Shown: positions 43,518-53,156 of the stretch, in pieces
Layout of the letters: each line of letters begins with the position of its first letter
How positions within the stretch are numbered: position 1 is the first letter of the stretch
NCBI RefSeq assembly: GCF_007750855.1
Contig: NZ_CP036291.1
Location: 806,001-870,000 of the forward strand
Origin: Pirellulimonas nuda
Lineage (GTDB): Bacteria > Planctomycetota > Planctomycetia > Pirellulales > Lacipirellulaceae
Reading direction: 5' to 3'
DNA length: 64,000 bases
Program-made: the position numbers and the translations under genes
Notes under the pieces: generated by a model
What the model was told of the DNA's origin: nothing
Database searches by the model: none
What the model saw: the letters and a program-made list of their open reading frames with translations, nothing else

Positions 43518-45797
43518 TCATTCTGCGTCAACTTGCGGCCGCTTCTCGCTGTCGGGCTGGCGGCGCTCCAGCGCGTCGAGCACGCGGCCGAGCACCTGTT
43601 GGGTTTCGGCGTCGGCCGACTCGCTGGCGTTGTAGCGGTCGTACTGGGTCAGCAACTCATTGGAATCGAGCAGGATGCCGTGGGCGGCGATGTTCTCTGC
43701 GAGCGCCTCGGCGGCGGCGCGGCGGTCGGCGATGGGGAGCGACGCGGCGTTGACGTAGTCGATTAGCATCCGCTGCGCCTCGGGGGCGCCGGTCACCGCC
43801 AGCGGCTTGATGGCCTCGCTGGGGGGGAGCGAGGCGAGCAGCGCCGCTACTTCCAGCGCCTTGCCGGCCAGGTTGTAGAACTGCGGGCCAGAAGTAATCA
43901 GGCCGGTGAGCCAGTCGCGCGCCTTGGCGGCGCGGTCGTCGCGGACCTGCATGTCGTCCATGCCGGGGGTGAACCCACGCAGCCGGGCGACGATCGCCTC
44001 GACCGCGGCGGGGGTTTGCGGGCGAGGGAAAGCGACGACGCGGCTGTGCTCGCTGGCGATCTTCTTTGCCTCATCGAGGCGCCCCTCGGAGGCCAATAGC
44101 GCGATGGGGAGCTCGCCCCCGCCGGGGCCGCGGCGGATCTGGAACAGCGTTTCGCGGACCCCCGGCAGCAAGATCGCCAGGTCGACGAAGGCCATCTCGA
44201 CGTTCGGCCCCGCGGCCAGGTCGATCGCGCGGTCGCCGCGATTGGTCGGCATGCCGTCGACCTGCTGGCCGTTGAGCAGCCCCGCCAGGGTGGAGGAGCG
44301 TTGCTGGTTGGGCATCGCCACCACGGCCGAGGGGGTTCCCCCCCCCGCGGCGAAGTCGATCACCGCGTCGATCAGCCGGTTTGAGCCGGCGTAGGGGCTC
44401 TGCGGGTTGATCGCCATGATGGCCGAGAGCGCGGCGAAGCGGACCGATCGGCTCGGCGAGCTAAGCGCCCGCGACAGCGCCGAGGGGAGCCCTCCGCCGC
44501 TGTGCAGCGCGGCGACGTCTTTCCGCTCGCCCAGCAGCTCGCACAGCCTGCGGGCCGCGCCGTGGCGGGCGCCGGCCAGCGCGCAGGCGAGGCCCTGGGA
44601 GAGGTCGTAGGTGGGCAGCTTATCGGCCTCAAGTTCCTTGTAGGGCGCCGCGTCGACGCCGTGCGACTTGAGCAGCGCGACGCGCTCCAGGTCGAACACC
44701 ACGGCGTCGATCCGCTTGGCCTCGCTCTGCGGCGCAAGCCGCCAGCGGTCGCGCGCGAGCCAGGCAGAGAACACCACGCCGGCGTCGTGCAGCGGCACGT
44801 CGACCCGCTGCGCCCCTTTCTGGTCCCACACCCACAGGGCGACCTGCCCGTTCGCGTTGGGACGCATGACCGGCACGCCGGCCGCAATTTGCTTGAGCTC
44901 CTTCGAGATCACGGCGTCTGCCGAGGCGGTGCTGGGGAGTGTGTCGGTGAGCTCCTGCAGCGACCAGCGGGCGGCCTTGGCTTCGGCGCTGTCGTACGGC
45001 GCCACGACGGCCGGCGCTACCAGCAGCGCCACGGCCTGCGGCGCGCCGGCCTGCCCCAACGCGTAGGCGGCCTGGGTGCGCACCGCGGGGTTGTCCGACT
45101 GCAGCGCCGCGTAGAGCGCGGGGGTCGACTCCGGCGCCAGCCGCACCAGCGCCTCGCGGATGCGGTTACGCTGCTCGTCGTCTTGGGCCGTGGCCAGTGC
45201 GGCCACAAAGTACGCGACGCCCGCCTCGCCGGTCTGGCCGATCTCTTCCAAAGCGGCGCCCACACGGGCCGGATCGCTCAGCAGCTTTGTGAGCTCCGCC
45301 AGCCGCTCGGGGCTCGAGCGTACGGCCATCGACGCGTCGAGGCACGACTGCACGAACGGGGCGACCGTGGCGGGGAGCGCCGTCGATCGGCTCATCCGCA
45401 GCAGCACCGCCGAGCCAACGTGGTCAACCAGTTCCGCCTTGGCCGTGTCGTCGAGGTTCAGCGCGATGAGCTCTTCGAGGATCGGCCCGGCAAGGTCGGC
45501 CCGGCCGAGGTCCACCAGCGCGCCGGCCGCCTCGATGTAGTGCCGCGGCAGGGTCCGCGGCAGGTCGAGCGCCGCCTGAACCGCGGGGCTATTGGCGTTT
45601 GCCGCGGGTGTTTGAGCGTGGCAGGGTGAGCTGAGCATCGCCAGTGCGAGCAGAACCCCGAAGCCAGAGCGACTGGGCGTCCACGAAAGGCTCTCGCAGA
45701 GGCGCGGAGGCGCAGAGAAGTACGGAGAATGTTCAGTGCGCCTGGGCGCCCGTGCGCCTCCGCGAGAGTCTTGCTTGGTTTGCCGATTTCTTAGCAT
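43518..45797 (-). CDS. secreted HEAT-repeat-like protein of unknown function
   Basis: A 759-codon frame whose product, from about residue 44, has a signal peptide (GVLLALAMLSSPCHAQ) and a large alpha-helical body with HEAT-like units (NPAVRTQAAYALGQAGAPQA, SPSRSVRFAALSAIMAINPQ). Such proteins bind partners in the envelope. The first ~43 codons lie in an inverted repeat (45685-45775) and encode a hydrophilic, Arg-rich leader. No other in-frame ATG, GTG or TTG start lies before the signal segment, so the true start is unclear. It begins 7 bp after argH and is probably co-transcribed. Confidence 0.75.
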   Translation of the reverse strand: MLRNRQTKQDSRGGARAPRRTEHSPYFSAPPRLCESLSWTPSRSGFGVLLALAMLSSPCHAQTPAANANSPAVQAALDLPRTLPRHYIEAAGALVDLGRADLAGPILEELIALNLDDTAKAELVDHVGSAVLLRMSRSTALPATVAPFVQSCLDASMAVRSSPERLAELTKLLSDPARVGAALEEIGQTGEAGVAYFVAALATAQDDEQRNRIREALVRLAPESTPALYAALQSDNPAVRTQAAYALGQAGAPQAVALLVAPAVVAPYDSAEAKAARWSLQELTDTLPSTASADAVISKELKQIAAGVPVMRPNANGQVALWVWDQKGAQRVDVPLHDAGVVFSAWLARDRWRLAPQSEAKRIDAVVFDLERVALLKSHGVDAAPYKELEADKLPTYDLSQGLACALAGARHGAARRLCELLGERKDVAALHSGGGLPSALSRALSSPSRSVRFAALSAIMAINPQSPYAGSNRLIDAVIDFAAGGGTPSAVVAMPNQQRSSTLAGLLNGQQVDGMPTNRGDRAIDLAAGPNVEMAFVDLAILLPGVRETLFQIRRGPGGGELPIALLASEGRLDEAKKIASEHSRVVAFPRPQTPAAVEAIVARLRGFTPGMDDMQVRDDRAAKARDWLTGLITSGPQFYNLAGKALEVAALLASLPPSEAIKPLAVTGAPEAQRMLIDYVNAASLPIADRRAAAEALAENIAAHGILLDSNELLTQYDRYNASESADAETQQVLGRVLDALERRQPDSEKRPQVDAE
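45685..45775. repeat. inverted repeat 'ctctcgcagaggcgcgg' inside the 5' end of a gene
   Basis: Arms aggctctcgcagaggcgcgg and the complementary cgcctccgcgagagt match the inner stem of the repeat at 30877-31068. The copy lies within the first codons of the HEAT-like gene. Confidence 0.85.
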
Positions 45798-45803
45798 CTG
45801 GGC

Positions 45804-47186
<1,383 letters not shown>

Positions 47187-47542
47187 GGCGGGTCGGCAGG
47201 GGGGTGTGGTGGGGCTGGTCTGCGCAGCGGTGAGCGCGACCTGTGCCCGCCCGCCCGCGGCTAGGCAGCCTTACCAAGCTGCCCAACCTGTTTACGCTAA
47301 ACGGCTTACCGTAGGTTGTCAATCGAGGGTGGGCAGCGACCGCTTAGTAATTGGGCATAGTCCACAGGCGGAATCGTCACCATTCCAGCCCGACACAGGC
47401 GCGAGTACGAGACTGCAACCGGGAGGGCTTTCTCGCTGGCGCTTCGGGTTGGGATTCTTTGACGCCGCCTGCGGGATTTGTGCCAAGGTTTTCGCGCCCG
47501 GGTCGAATAAGATGGACACACCCATCCCCCGGAGACCGACCG
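47187..47542. other. divergent intergenic region argH / small membrane protein
   Basis: A 356-bp gap with no gene. It has two weak inverted pairs (gtttacgctaaac near 47290 and gctgcccaac / gtgggcagc near 47278-47338) and presumably both promoters. No classical repeat family of this window is present. Confidence 0.5.
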
Positions 47543-47872
47543 ATGTTCCTGTTGCCGCTGGCTCAATCCTCAGAACCGCCCCACTTCGACCCGCAGGCGA
47601 GCTGGCTACAGAACTTGCTCGGCCAATTGAATGGCAGTGACTTGGTGGCGGTCGTGCTGCTCTCGATCTTATGCGTCACGGGGGTCGCCATCGTTATCAC
47701 GGTGGTCAGCACGCTGACGATCAAGACCATCCACCGCCGCTCTGCCGAGACCCAGTTGAAGCGAGAGATGCTGGACCGCGGGTTCTCGGTCGACGAGATT
47801 GTTAAGCTGATTGAAGCCACGGGGCACGCGGGTCCCGGCAAGGGCGCCGAGCGCGGCTCGGGGCCTCAGTAA
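47543..47872 (+). CDS. small single-span membrane protein
   Basis: The 109-residue protein from ATG 47543 is preceded by ggag at 47531-47534. Residues ~34-60 (LVAVVLLSILCVTGVAIVITVVSTL) form one membrane helix. A basic, helical C-terminus follows (IHRRSAETQLKREMLDRGFS and VDEIVKLIEATG), likely cytoplasmic. The RGFSVDEIVKLI end is reminiscent of a helical hairpin that binds a partner; family not recognised. Confidence 0.7.
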   Translation: MFLLPLAQSSEPPHFDPQASWLQNLLGQLNGSDLVAVVLLSILCVTGVAIVITVVSTLTIKTIHRRSAETQLKREMLDRGFSVDEIVKLIEATGHAGPGKGAERGSGPQ

Positions 47873-47891
47873 TTCGACTCTGGATACTGGC

Positions 47892-48506
47892 ATGAACGAC
47901 GCTACCGATTGCCTGAACGATCCTTTGCCGGAGTTCACGCTCCCCTACCCGGTAAGCCGGTTCTCAGTGGAGAAGTACCACGAGATGATCGCCACCGGCG
48001 TGCTGACGGAGGAGGACAATGTCGAACTGCTTGAAGGGTGGATCGTGCCGATGATGCGTCGTAATCCGCCGCACGAAGTCGCCATGGAGCTCGTGGGAGA
48101 CCACTTGCGATCACTTCTTATCAAGGGCTGGCGCCTACGTGATCAGCTCGCGATCACAACGTCCGACAGTCAGCCGGAACCAGACTTCGCAATTGTTCGA
48201 GGAAGTGCTCGGGACAATCTGACGCACCACCCGCTTCCCGCCGAGGTTGCGATGGTTGTCGAAGTCTCCGATTCATCGCTCAGCCGCGACCGCAACAAAC
48301 GCCGCCTTTACGCACGCGCAGAGGTCCCTGTCTACTGGCTGCTAAACTTGAATGCCCGCCAGCTTGAGGTCTACACACGACCCTCTGGCCCAACAGAGGC
48401 GCCCGCTTACGCAGAGCAGGCTATCTATCGCGCCGGGGACGAGGCGCCCTTGGTAGTCGACGGCCAGACGCTCGGCGCCATCAAGCTTGACGACATTCTC
48501 CCATGA
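47892..48506 (+). CDS. Uma2 family (DUF820) endonuclease-like protein
   Basis: The 204-residue protein from ATG 47892 has VEKYHEMIATGVLTEEDNVELLEG, EPDFAIVRGSARDN, VAMVVEVSDSSLSRDRNKRR and LYARAEVPVYWLLNL, the typical Uma2 sequence order and the E/D/E/K nuclease-like positions. The third copy in the window; base composition is a little lower in GC than the flanking genes. Role unknown. Confidence 0.88.
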   Translation: MNDATDCLNDPLPEFTLPYPVSRFSVEKYHEMIATGVLTEEDNVELLEGWIVPMMRRNPPHEVAMELVGDHLRSLLIKGWRLRDQLAITTSDSQPEPDFAIVRGSARDNLTHHPLPAEVAMVVEVSDSSLSRDRNKRRLYARAEVPVYWLLNLNARQLEVYTRPSGPTEAPAYAEQAIYRAGDEAPLVVDGQTLGAIKLDDILP

Positions 48507-48519
48507 AGCCCTGCCTCCC

Positions 48520-49002
48520 ATGAAGCTCTACATCGCCCGACACGCCTGGGCCGGCAGCTACGGCGACCCCGCCTGGCCCGACGACTCCGAGCGCCCGCTG
48601 GAGCCGGGGGGCGCCGAGCGCTACGCCAAGCTGGTCGCCAGGCTGGCCGAGCGGGGGATGGCGCCGGAACGCGTCGCCAGCAGCCCGCTGGTGCGCTGCG
48701 TGCAGACCGCCGAGGTGCTTGCCGACCAGACCCAGCACCGGCCCGAGATCGAACGGCTCGACGCGCTGGCGCCGGGGGTAGAGCTCGACTCGTTGCTGGA
48801 GTGGACGGGCCGCTCGCAGGCCGACGCCGCTTGGGTGGGCCACAACCCCGATGTCGAGCACCTGGTGGCCCTGTTGATCGGCCAGAGCGGCGCGGTGCGG
48901 TTCGCCAAGGGGGCGATCGCCAGCCTGCTGTTCGAGGGCCCCGTGCGGCCGGGCGCCGGCGTGCTGCAGTGGCACGTTACGGCGAAGGTGCTGGGCGTTT
49001 GA
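48520..49002 (+). CDS. sixA: SixA-type phosphohistidine phosphatase / histidine phosphatase
   Basis: The 160-residue protein from ATG 48520 has RHAWAGSYG (His8 the phosphate acceptor), SSPLVRCVQTAEVLAD and WVGHNPDVEHLVALL (second catalytic His), the SixA branch of the histidine phosphatase superfamily. SixA removes phosphate from histidine in phosphorelays or the nitrogen PTS. RHA in place of RHG/RHGE is normal for SixA. It starts 13 bp past the Uma2 stop and overlaps the convergent GH18-like gene by 26 bp. Confidence 0.85.
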   Translation: MKLYIARHAWAGSYGDPAWPDDSERPLEPGGAERYAKLVARLAERGMAPERVASSPLVRCVQTAEVLADQTQHRPEIERLDALAPGVELDSLLEWTGRSQADAAWVGHNPDVEHLVALLIGQSGAVRFAKGAIASLLFEGPVRPGAGVLQWHVTAKVLGV

Positions 49003-50119
49003 CCGCGGGGGTCGGCGCCGGGTCTTCGGGCGCCGGCTGCTCGGCCGGCCACGCTTTCGTGGCCGCACGCACCAGCCAGTTGCTGCCGTCTGGCATGCGG
49101 TCCTGGCCCAGCGCCCAGAAGTAATAGCCGCGGTAGCCTTCGTCGTGGGCCCAGGCGGCCTTGAGGTGGATCGAGTTGCGGTCGTCGTACGCGATCACCT
49201 GCGTCGGCTCTCCCGTGGGACGCAGCCAGGGCGCCTTGCTGGGGTCGTCCCACTCAGCCGGCGCGCCTGAGCTCACCAGCTCGTTGATGCGGGTATAGGT
49301 GTACGCGCCGTGCTGGTTGCGGCGCTCGGCGTCGAGCGGCTGGTAGGGCGCCTCGACCGGGTAGATGCGGCCGAACATCGGCAGCCCCATTACCAGTTTG
49401 TCCTTCGGCACCCCGGCGTCCTCGTGCCAACGCGTCATGGCGCCCGACACGCTCCGCCACGACCGCTCGGGGTCCTTGGGGGAGGGGAACAGCGGCGCGT
49501 GGTGCGCGGCCGTGCGGTCGTACGGGCCGCACATGTCGTAGGCGGCAACGTTCAGCCAGTCGACCAGCGGCGCCACTTTCGGCCCGTCGATCCATTTCAT
49601 GAAGAAGGGAGAGGGGGAGACCTGCGCGGTCAACAGCAGCGGCTCGGCGCGGCCTTTGGACACGGTGTCTAGCTCTTGTCGGAGCGCCGCGAGCATCGCG
49701 GTGAACCCCTCACGCGTCTGCTTGTTGCGGGGCGACTCCCAGGCCAGGTCGACCCCGTCGTAGCCCACTTCTGCGATCCTCCTCGCAAGCGCTCGGGCAA
49801 ACGTCGTAGTTGCCAAAGGGTCCTTGGTGATCGTCTCTAGCCCGAGCGTGGTCTGCCCCGCGCCGACGGTCAGCAAGATCTTCACGCCGCGGCCGTGCGC
49901 GGTCTCGGCCAGCTCGGCGCTTGGAACGGTTTCGGAAGCAATCGGCATCCCCAGCCCGTCGAGCTGCAGGTAGGCGTGGCAGACGTGGGTGAGGTCTTTC
50001 CACGGAACCCCTTCAACGGGCGCGTCGGAGTGGTCGGCCAGGTAGCCCACCGCCACCCGTGGCGGCGTGGCCGTGGCCATCGACGTTAGCCCTAAGGCAA
50101 AAAACAGGAGGTATCGCAT
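48977..50119 (-). CDS. secreted GH18-like protein with altered catalytic motif
   Basis: The 380-residue protein has a signal peptide (MRYLLFFALGLTSMATA) and a glycoside hydrolase 18 TIM barrel: VAVGYLADHSDAPVEGVPW, KILLTVGAG (SxGG position), YDGVDLAWESP at 120-130, LNVAAYDMCGPYD, KLVMGLPMFGR and a C-terminal EGYRGYYFWALGQD. The barrel motif DGxDxDxE reads DGVDLAWE, so Asp at position 126 is Ala while the general acid Glu128 is kept. Such change would impair the substrate-assisted mechanism of chitinases, so this may be a lectin-like or modified hydrolase. C-terminal Pro/Ala tail. Confidence 0.85.
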   Translation of the reverse strand: MRYLLFFALGLTSMATATPPRVAVGYLADHSDAPVEGVPWKDLTHVCHAYLQLDGLGMPIASETVPSAELAETAHGRGVKILLTVGAGQTTLGLETITKDPLATTTFARALARRIAEVGYDGVDLAWESPRNKQTREGFTAMLAALRQELDTVSKGRAEPLLLTAQVSPSPFFMKWIDGPKVAPLVDWLNVAAYDMCGPYDRTAAHHAPLFPSPKDPERSWRSVSGAMTRWHEDAGVPKDKLVMGLPMFGRIYPVEAPYQPLDAERRNQHGAYTYTRINELVSSGAPAEWDDPSKAPWLRPTGEPTQVIAYDDRNSIHLKAAWAHDEGYRGYYFWALGQDRMPDGSNWLVRAATKAWPAEQPAPEDPAPTPAVKRPAPSP

Positions 50120-50136
50120 GGGGGTATGTTAATCAG

Positions 50137-50171
50137 GGCGAGCTGTCGGCGTCAGCCGGGGACGGCTCGCC
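50137..50171. repeat. short copy of the ggcgagcc/ggcgtcagccg repeat
   Basis: ggcgagctgtcggcgtcagc followed by ggggacggctcgcc forms an imperfect stem. It lies between the divergent GH18-like and PYROXD2-like genes. Confidence 0.7.
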
Positions 50172-50250
50172 AGGCGGAGTTCGCTATTCGCCGACCGCAG
50201 GGGGGCCTCTACAATCGGGGCGGAACGAACCCTTTGAGAGAAACTTGCGC

Positions 50251-51876
50251 ATGGCGAAATCGGCTAGGTACGACGCGGTGGTCATCGGCGGCGGGCACAA
50301 CGGGCTGGTCTGCGCCGCCTACCTGGCCAAAGCGGGCAAGCGGGTCTGCGTGCTCGAACGCCGCGGTGTGCTGGGGGGCTGCGCCACGACCGAAGAGCTG
50401 TGGCCCGGCTACAAGGTGTCTACCGCCGCGTACGTCATCAGCCTGTTCTTGCCGCAGATCACGCGCGACCTGAAGCTCAAGGAGCAGGGCCTTACGGTGC
50501 TGCCGCGCACCCCCAGCTCGTTCACGCCGCTCCCCGACGGCCGCAGCCTGCTGATGGGCCCCGACGCCGCGCTGTGCCAACGCGAGATCAGCAAGTTCAG
50601 CAGCCGCGACGCCGCTGCCTACCCCAAGTACGAGGCGCTGCTGGAACGCGTCGCCGCGGTGCTGGAGCCGGTGCTCAACGAGTCTGCCCCCGACCCGCTG
50701 CCGATGCCCAAGAGCTGGCGGCGCATCGGCATCTCCAAGAAGCTGCGCGACGCACAGAAGCTGTGGCGGATGCACCGCGCGATGGCCTCGCTGGGCGCCG
50801 ACCTGCCGGCCGCGGTCGAGCTCTTGACCGGCGCCGCGCGGCCGATCCTGGAGCGCTGGTTCGAGTCGGACGTGCTGCGGGCCACGCTGGCTACCGACGC
50901 CATCATCGGCGCGTTCACCTCGGTCAGCTCGCCCGGCAGCGCGTACGTGCTGCTGCACCACGTGATGGGCGAGGCCGGCGGCGCCCGCGGCGTGTGGGGC
51001 TACGTCCGCGGGGGCATGGGCGCGCTGTCGGACGCGATCGCCAAGTCGGGCGAGCAGCTCGGCGTCGAGGTGCGTCGCGAGGCGCCCGTCCACTCCATCC
51101 ACGTCCACAACGGCAAGGTCACCGGCGTCGGGCTGGAAGACGGCACGCAGATCGACGCGCCCATTGTCGCCTCCAGCGTCGACGCGAACCTGACGTTCCA
51201 GAAGTTCTTAGACCCGGCCGTGCTGCCAGAAGCGTTCGCCGCGGCGATCGCCAACATCGACTACAGCTCGGCCTCGATGAAGGTGAACCTGGCGCTCGCC
51301 GAGCCGCCGAGCTTCTCCTGCCTGCCGTCCACCGGCGTCCAGCCCCACCACCACGGCACGATGCACATCGGACCCACGATCGACTACCTGGAACGCGCGT
51401 ACGACGAAGCCAAGTTCGGCCGCCCCTCCGAGGAACCCATCCTCGAAATGACGATGGCCACCAGCGTCGACGACACCATTGCCCCCGCAGGAAAGCACAT
51501 CCTTTCGATGTTCGTGCAGTTCGCCCCCTACAAGCTGAGGGACGCCCACTGGGACGACATCAAGGAGGCGTTCGCGGACCGCTGTGTCGCCAAGCTGGCC
51601 GAGTACGCGCCGAACGTGCCGGGCGCCATCGAGCACCGCCAGGTGCTCAGCCCGCTCGACCTGGAGCGCGTGTACGGCATCACCGGGGGCAACATCATGC
51701 AGGGCGCCATGAACGCCAACCAGTTGTTCTCGTTCCGCCCGGTGGCCGGCTGGGCCGACCACCGCTCCCCCATCGGCGGCCTGTACTTGTGCGGCGCCGC
51801 CAGCCACCCCGGCGGCGGCGTGATGGGCGCCTGCGGCAAGAACGCGGCGGAGGAGATCCTGAGAGACGTTTGGTAG
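50251..51876 (+). CDS. PYROXD2-like NAD(P)/FAD-dependent oxidoreductase (phytoene desaturase family)
   Basis: The 541-residue protein from ATG 50251 has the FAD Rossmann motif VVIGGGHNGLVCAAYLAKAGKR at about 11-32, followed by LERRGVLGGCATTEE. The C-terminal FAD motif lies in YLCGAASHPGGGVMGACGKNAAEEIL. This is the CrtI/PYROXD2 branch, which in humans is mitochondrial and uncharacterised. Carotenoid desaturase activity is not supported by neighbours, since there are no crt genes. An earlier frame (from 50059) is antisense and repeat DNA. Substrate unknown. Confidence 0.9.
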   Translation: MAKSARYDAVVIGGGHNGLVCAAYLAKAGKRVCVLERRGVLGGCATTEELWPGYKVSTAAYVISLFLPQITRDLKLKEQGLTVLPRTPSSFTPLPDGRSLLMGPDAALCQREISKFSSRDAAAYPKYEALLERVAAVLEPVLNESAPDPLPMPKSWRRIGISKKLRDAQKLWRMHRAMASLGADLPAAVELLTGAARPILERWFESDVLRATLATDAIIGAFTSVSSPGSAYVLLHHVMGEAGGARGVWGYVRGGMGALSDAIAKSGEQLGVEVRREAPVHSIHVHNGKVTGVGLEDGTQIDAPIVASSVDANLTFQKFLDPAVLPEAFAAAIANIDYSSASMKVNLALAEPPSFSCLPSTGVQPHHHGTMHIGPTIDYLERAYDEAKFGRPSEEPILEMTMATSVDDTIAPAGKHILSMFVQFAPYKLRDAHWDDIKEAFADRCVAKLAEYAPNVPGAIEHRQVLSPLDLERVYGITGGNIMQGAMNANQLFSFRPVAGWADHRSPIGGLYLCGAASHPGGGVMGACGKNAAEEILRDVW

Positions 51877-51902
51877 CGTCGCCCTCTCGCGGAGCGATCG
51901 GG

Positions 51903-52136
51903 CTACGAACTGTCCTTGCGCATCCGCTCGATCTCTTTTTCGAGCGTGGCGAGCGCTTCACGGTAGTCGTCGATGTCGCGCGCGGTGCGGTGTTGTTCTT
52001 CGTCGCTGGTGAAGCTGGCGCAGCTTTGCAGGTACGCCTCGCAGTCGTCGATCGACCGCAGCACTTCTGCACGCCGCGCCAAAAGCGCGGCTAGCCGGAG
52101 CGCCCGCGGATCGGCGTTTGCCTCGTCGTTCTTCAT
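51903..52136 (-). CDS. small coiled-coil protein
   Basis: The 77-residue product (MKNDEANADPRALRLAALLARR) is wholly helical and charged, ending DIDDYREALATLEKEIERMR, a coiled-coil heptad pattern. Family unknown. A degenerate partial copy lies at 54690-54786, which suggests that the gene has been duplicated and decayed within the accessory region. It is convergent with the oxidoreductase across a 26-bp gap. Confidence 0.6.
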   Translation of the reverse strand: MKNDEANADPRALRLAALLARRAEVLRSIDDCEAYLQSCASFTSDEEQHRTARDIDDYREALATLEKEIERMRKDSS

Positions 52137-52216
52137 TGCGCGGTGGTTGGCGTGGGTGTTTGGCTATGCCGTGGGGGGCGTGCGGCCAGCCGTTCTGGGC
52201 ATTGTAGCGTTGGGCG

Positions 52217-52318
52217 GCCGGGTGCCATGCCCACGCTCGCGTGGGCATGCGACTCACCAAAGGCGAACGCCTACCGAGCCACACATGCCCACGCAAGCGA
52301 GGAGCACGGCGCCCAGCC
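52217..52318. repeat. REP family B, copy 1
   Basis: ~100-bp double palindrome with left hairpin gccgggtgccatgcccacgc then gcgtgggcatg and a second hairpin near catgcccacgc...gcgaggagc. The right end is mutated (ggagcacggcgcccagc). It abuts the 3' side of the RAYT gene (30 bp from the stop). Confidence 0.9.
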
Positions 52319-52348
52319 CAACCAAAGCGCGCAGCGCCGCTCGCTGCT

Positions 52349-52957
52349 TCAGTAATCAACGTTCATCAAATCGCCATTGGTGCGCTCGTCAAGAATCGTT
52401 AGGCTCGGTGCGCTGTCGCGATCAATCGCGATCGGCTCATCTATGCCTGTCGACCATGCCGCGGCGCTCGACCAATGCCAGTCGGTCGACCGCTTGACTA
52501 AACCGCGTCGCACCGGGTTCTCGTGGATGTAGCGAATCTTCTCATGCACGTCGCGCACCGAGCGCAGGTTGCGGTCGTACCCGCCACCGCGTTGCCAGAA
52601 CCGGTAGCAGTGTGTGCCGTTGGGTTGGGCGTCGCTGAGCTGCGGCAAGTAGTCTGGCGCGTTTTCACGCAGCCACACGAGTGCCCGCTTCGAAGTCGAT
52701 TGTTTGATCGTCGACAGGATCTCAGCGATGCGGGCGTCGCTGCGCGGCAGCAAGATCACGTGAACGTGCTCCGGCATGATGACATACGCCCAGAGGTCGA
52801 ACATCTGTTTCGTTTGGCCGAGCCGGAGCGCCTGAAGCAGCCACCGACGCGAGCGGTCGCGATCCAGCAGCGGAAGCCTACGGAAGCAACTGAATGTTAA
52901 GAAGTGGGCGTCGCCTGGAGTGTCGTACCGTTTGCATGTCTTGCGGTGCGGAGCCAT
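52349..52957 (-). CDS. REP-associated tyrosine transposase (RAYT), copy 1
   Basis: A 202-residue single-domain Y1 transposase from ATG 52957 (MAPHRKTCKRYDTPGDAHF). It has FLTFSCFRRLPLL, the HUH pair in MPEHVHVILLP, and the RAYT-type C-terminal block KIRYIHENPVRRGLVKRSTDWHWSS, with the catalytic tyrosine probably in RYIHENP. RAYTs recognise and may mobilise REP hairpins. Family B elements flank it: 30 bp beyond the stop and ~90 bp upstream of the start. It differs from copy 2 at 5 residues (about 97% identical by direct comparison). No classical IS ends. Confidence 0.9.
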   Translation of the reverse strand: MAPHRKTCKRYDTPGDAHFLTFSCFRRLPLLDRDRSRRWLLQALRLGQTKQMFDLWAYVIMPEHVHVILLPRSDARIAEILSTIKQSTSKRALVWLRENAPDYLPQLSDAQPNGTHCYRFWQRGGGYDRNLRSVRDVHEKIRYIHENPVRRGLVKRSTDWHWSSAAAWSTGIDEPIAIDRDSAPSLTILDERTNGDLMNVDY

Positions 52958-53050
52958 GCGGCCGATTGTCGCCAGCGATGCGAGGCAACGCAAGCAGATT
53001 CGAGCGCCATGCCAGATTCGCGTGGAGGTGCAACTCTCGCAAGGCTGGGC

Positions 53051-53151
53051 GCCGGGTGCCATGCCCACGCTTGCGTGGGCATGCGACTCACCAGAGGCAA
53101 GCGACAACCGAGCCACACATGCCCACGCGAGCGTGGAGCATGGCACCCGGC
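53051..53151. repeat. REP family B, copy 2
   Basis: Same architecture as copy 1, beginning gccgggtgccatgcccacgc and ending ggagcatggcacccggc, with both ends intact. It lies upstream of RAYT copy 1 and 5 bp from the stop of the next gene (53157). Confidence 0.93.
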
Positions 53152-53156
53152 TACGT

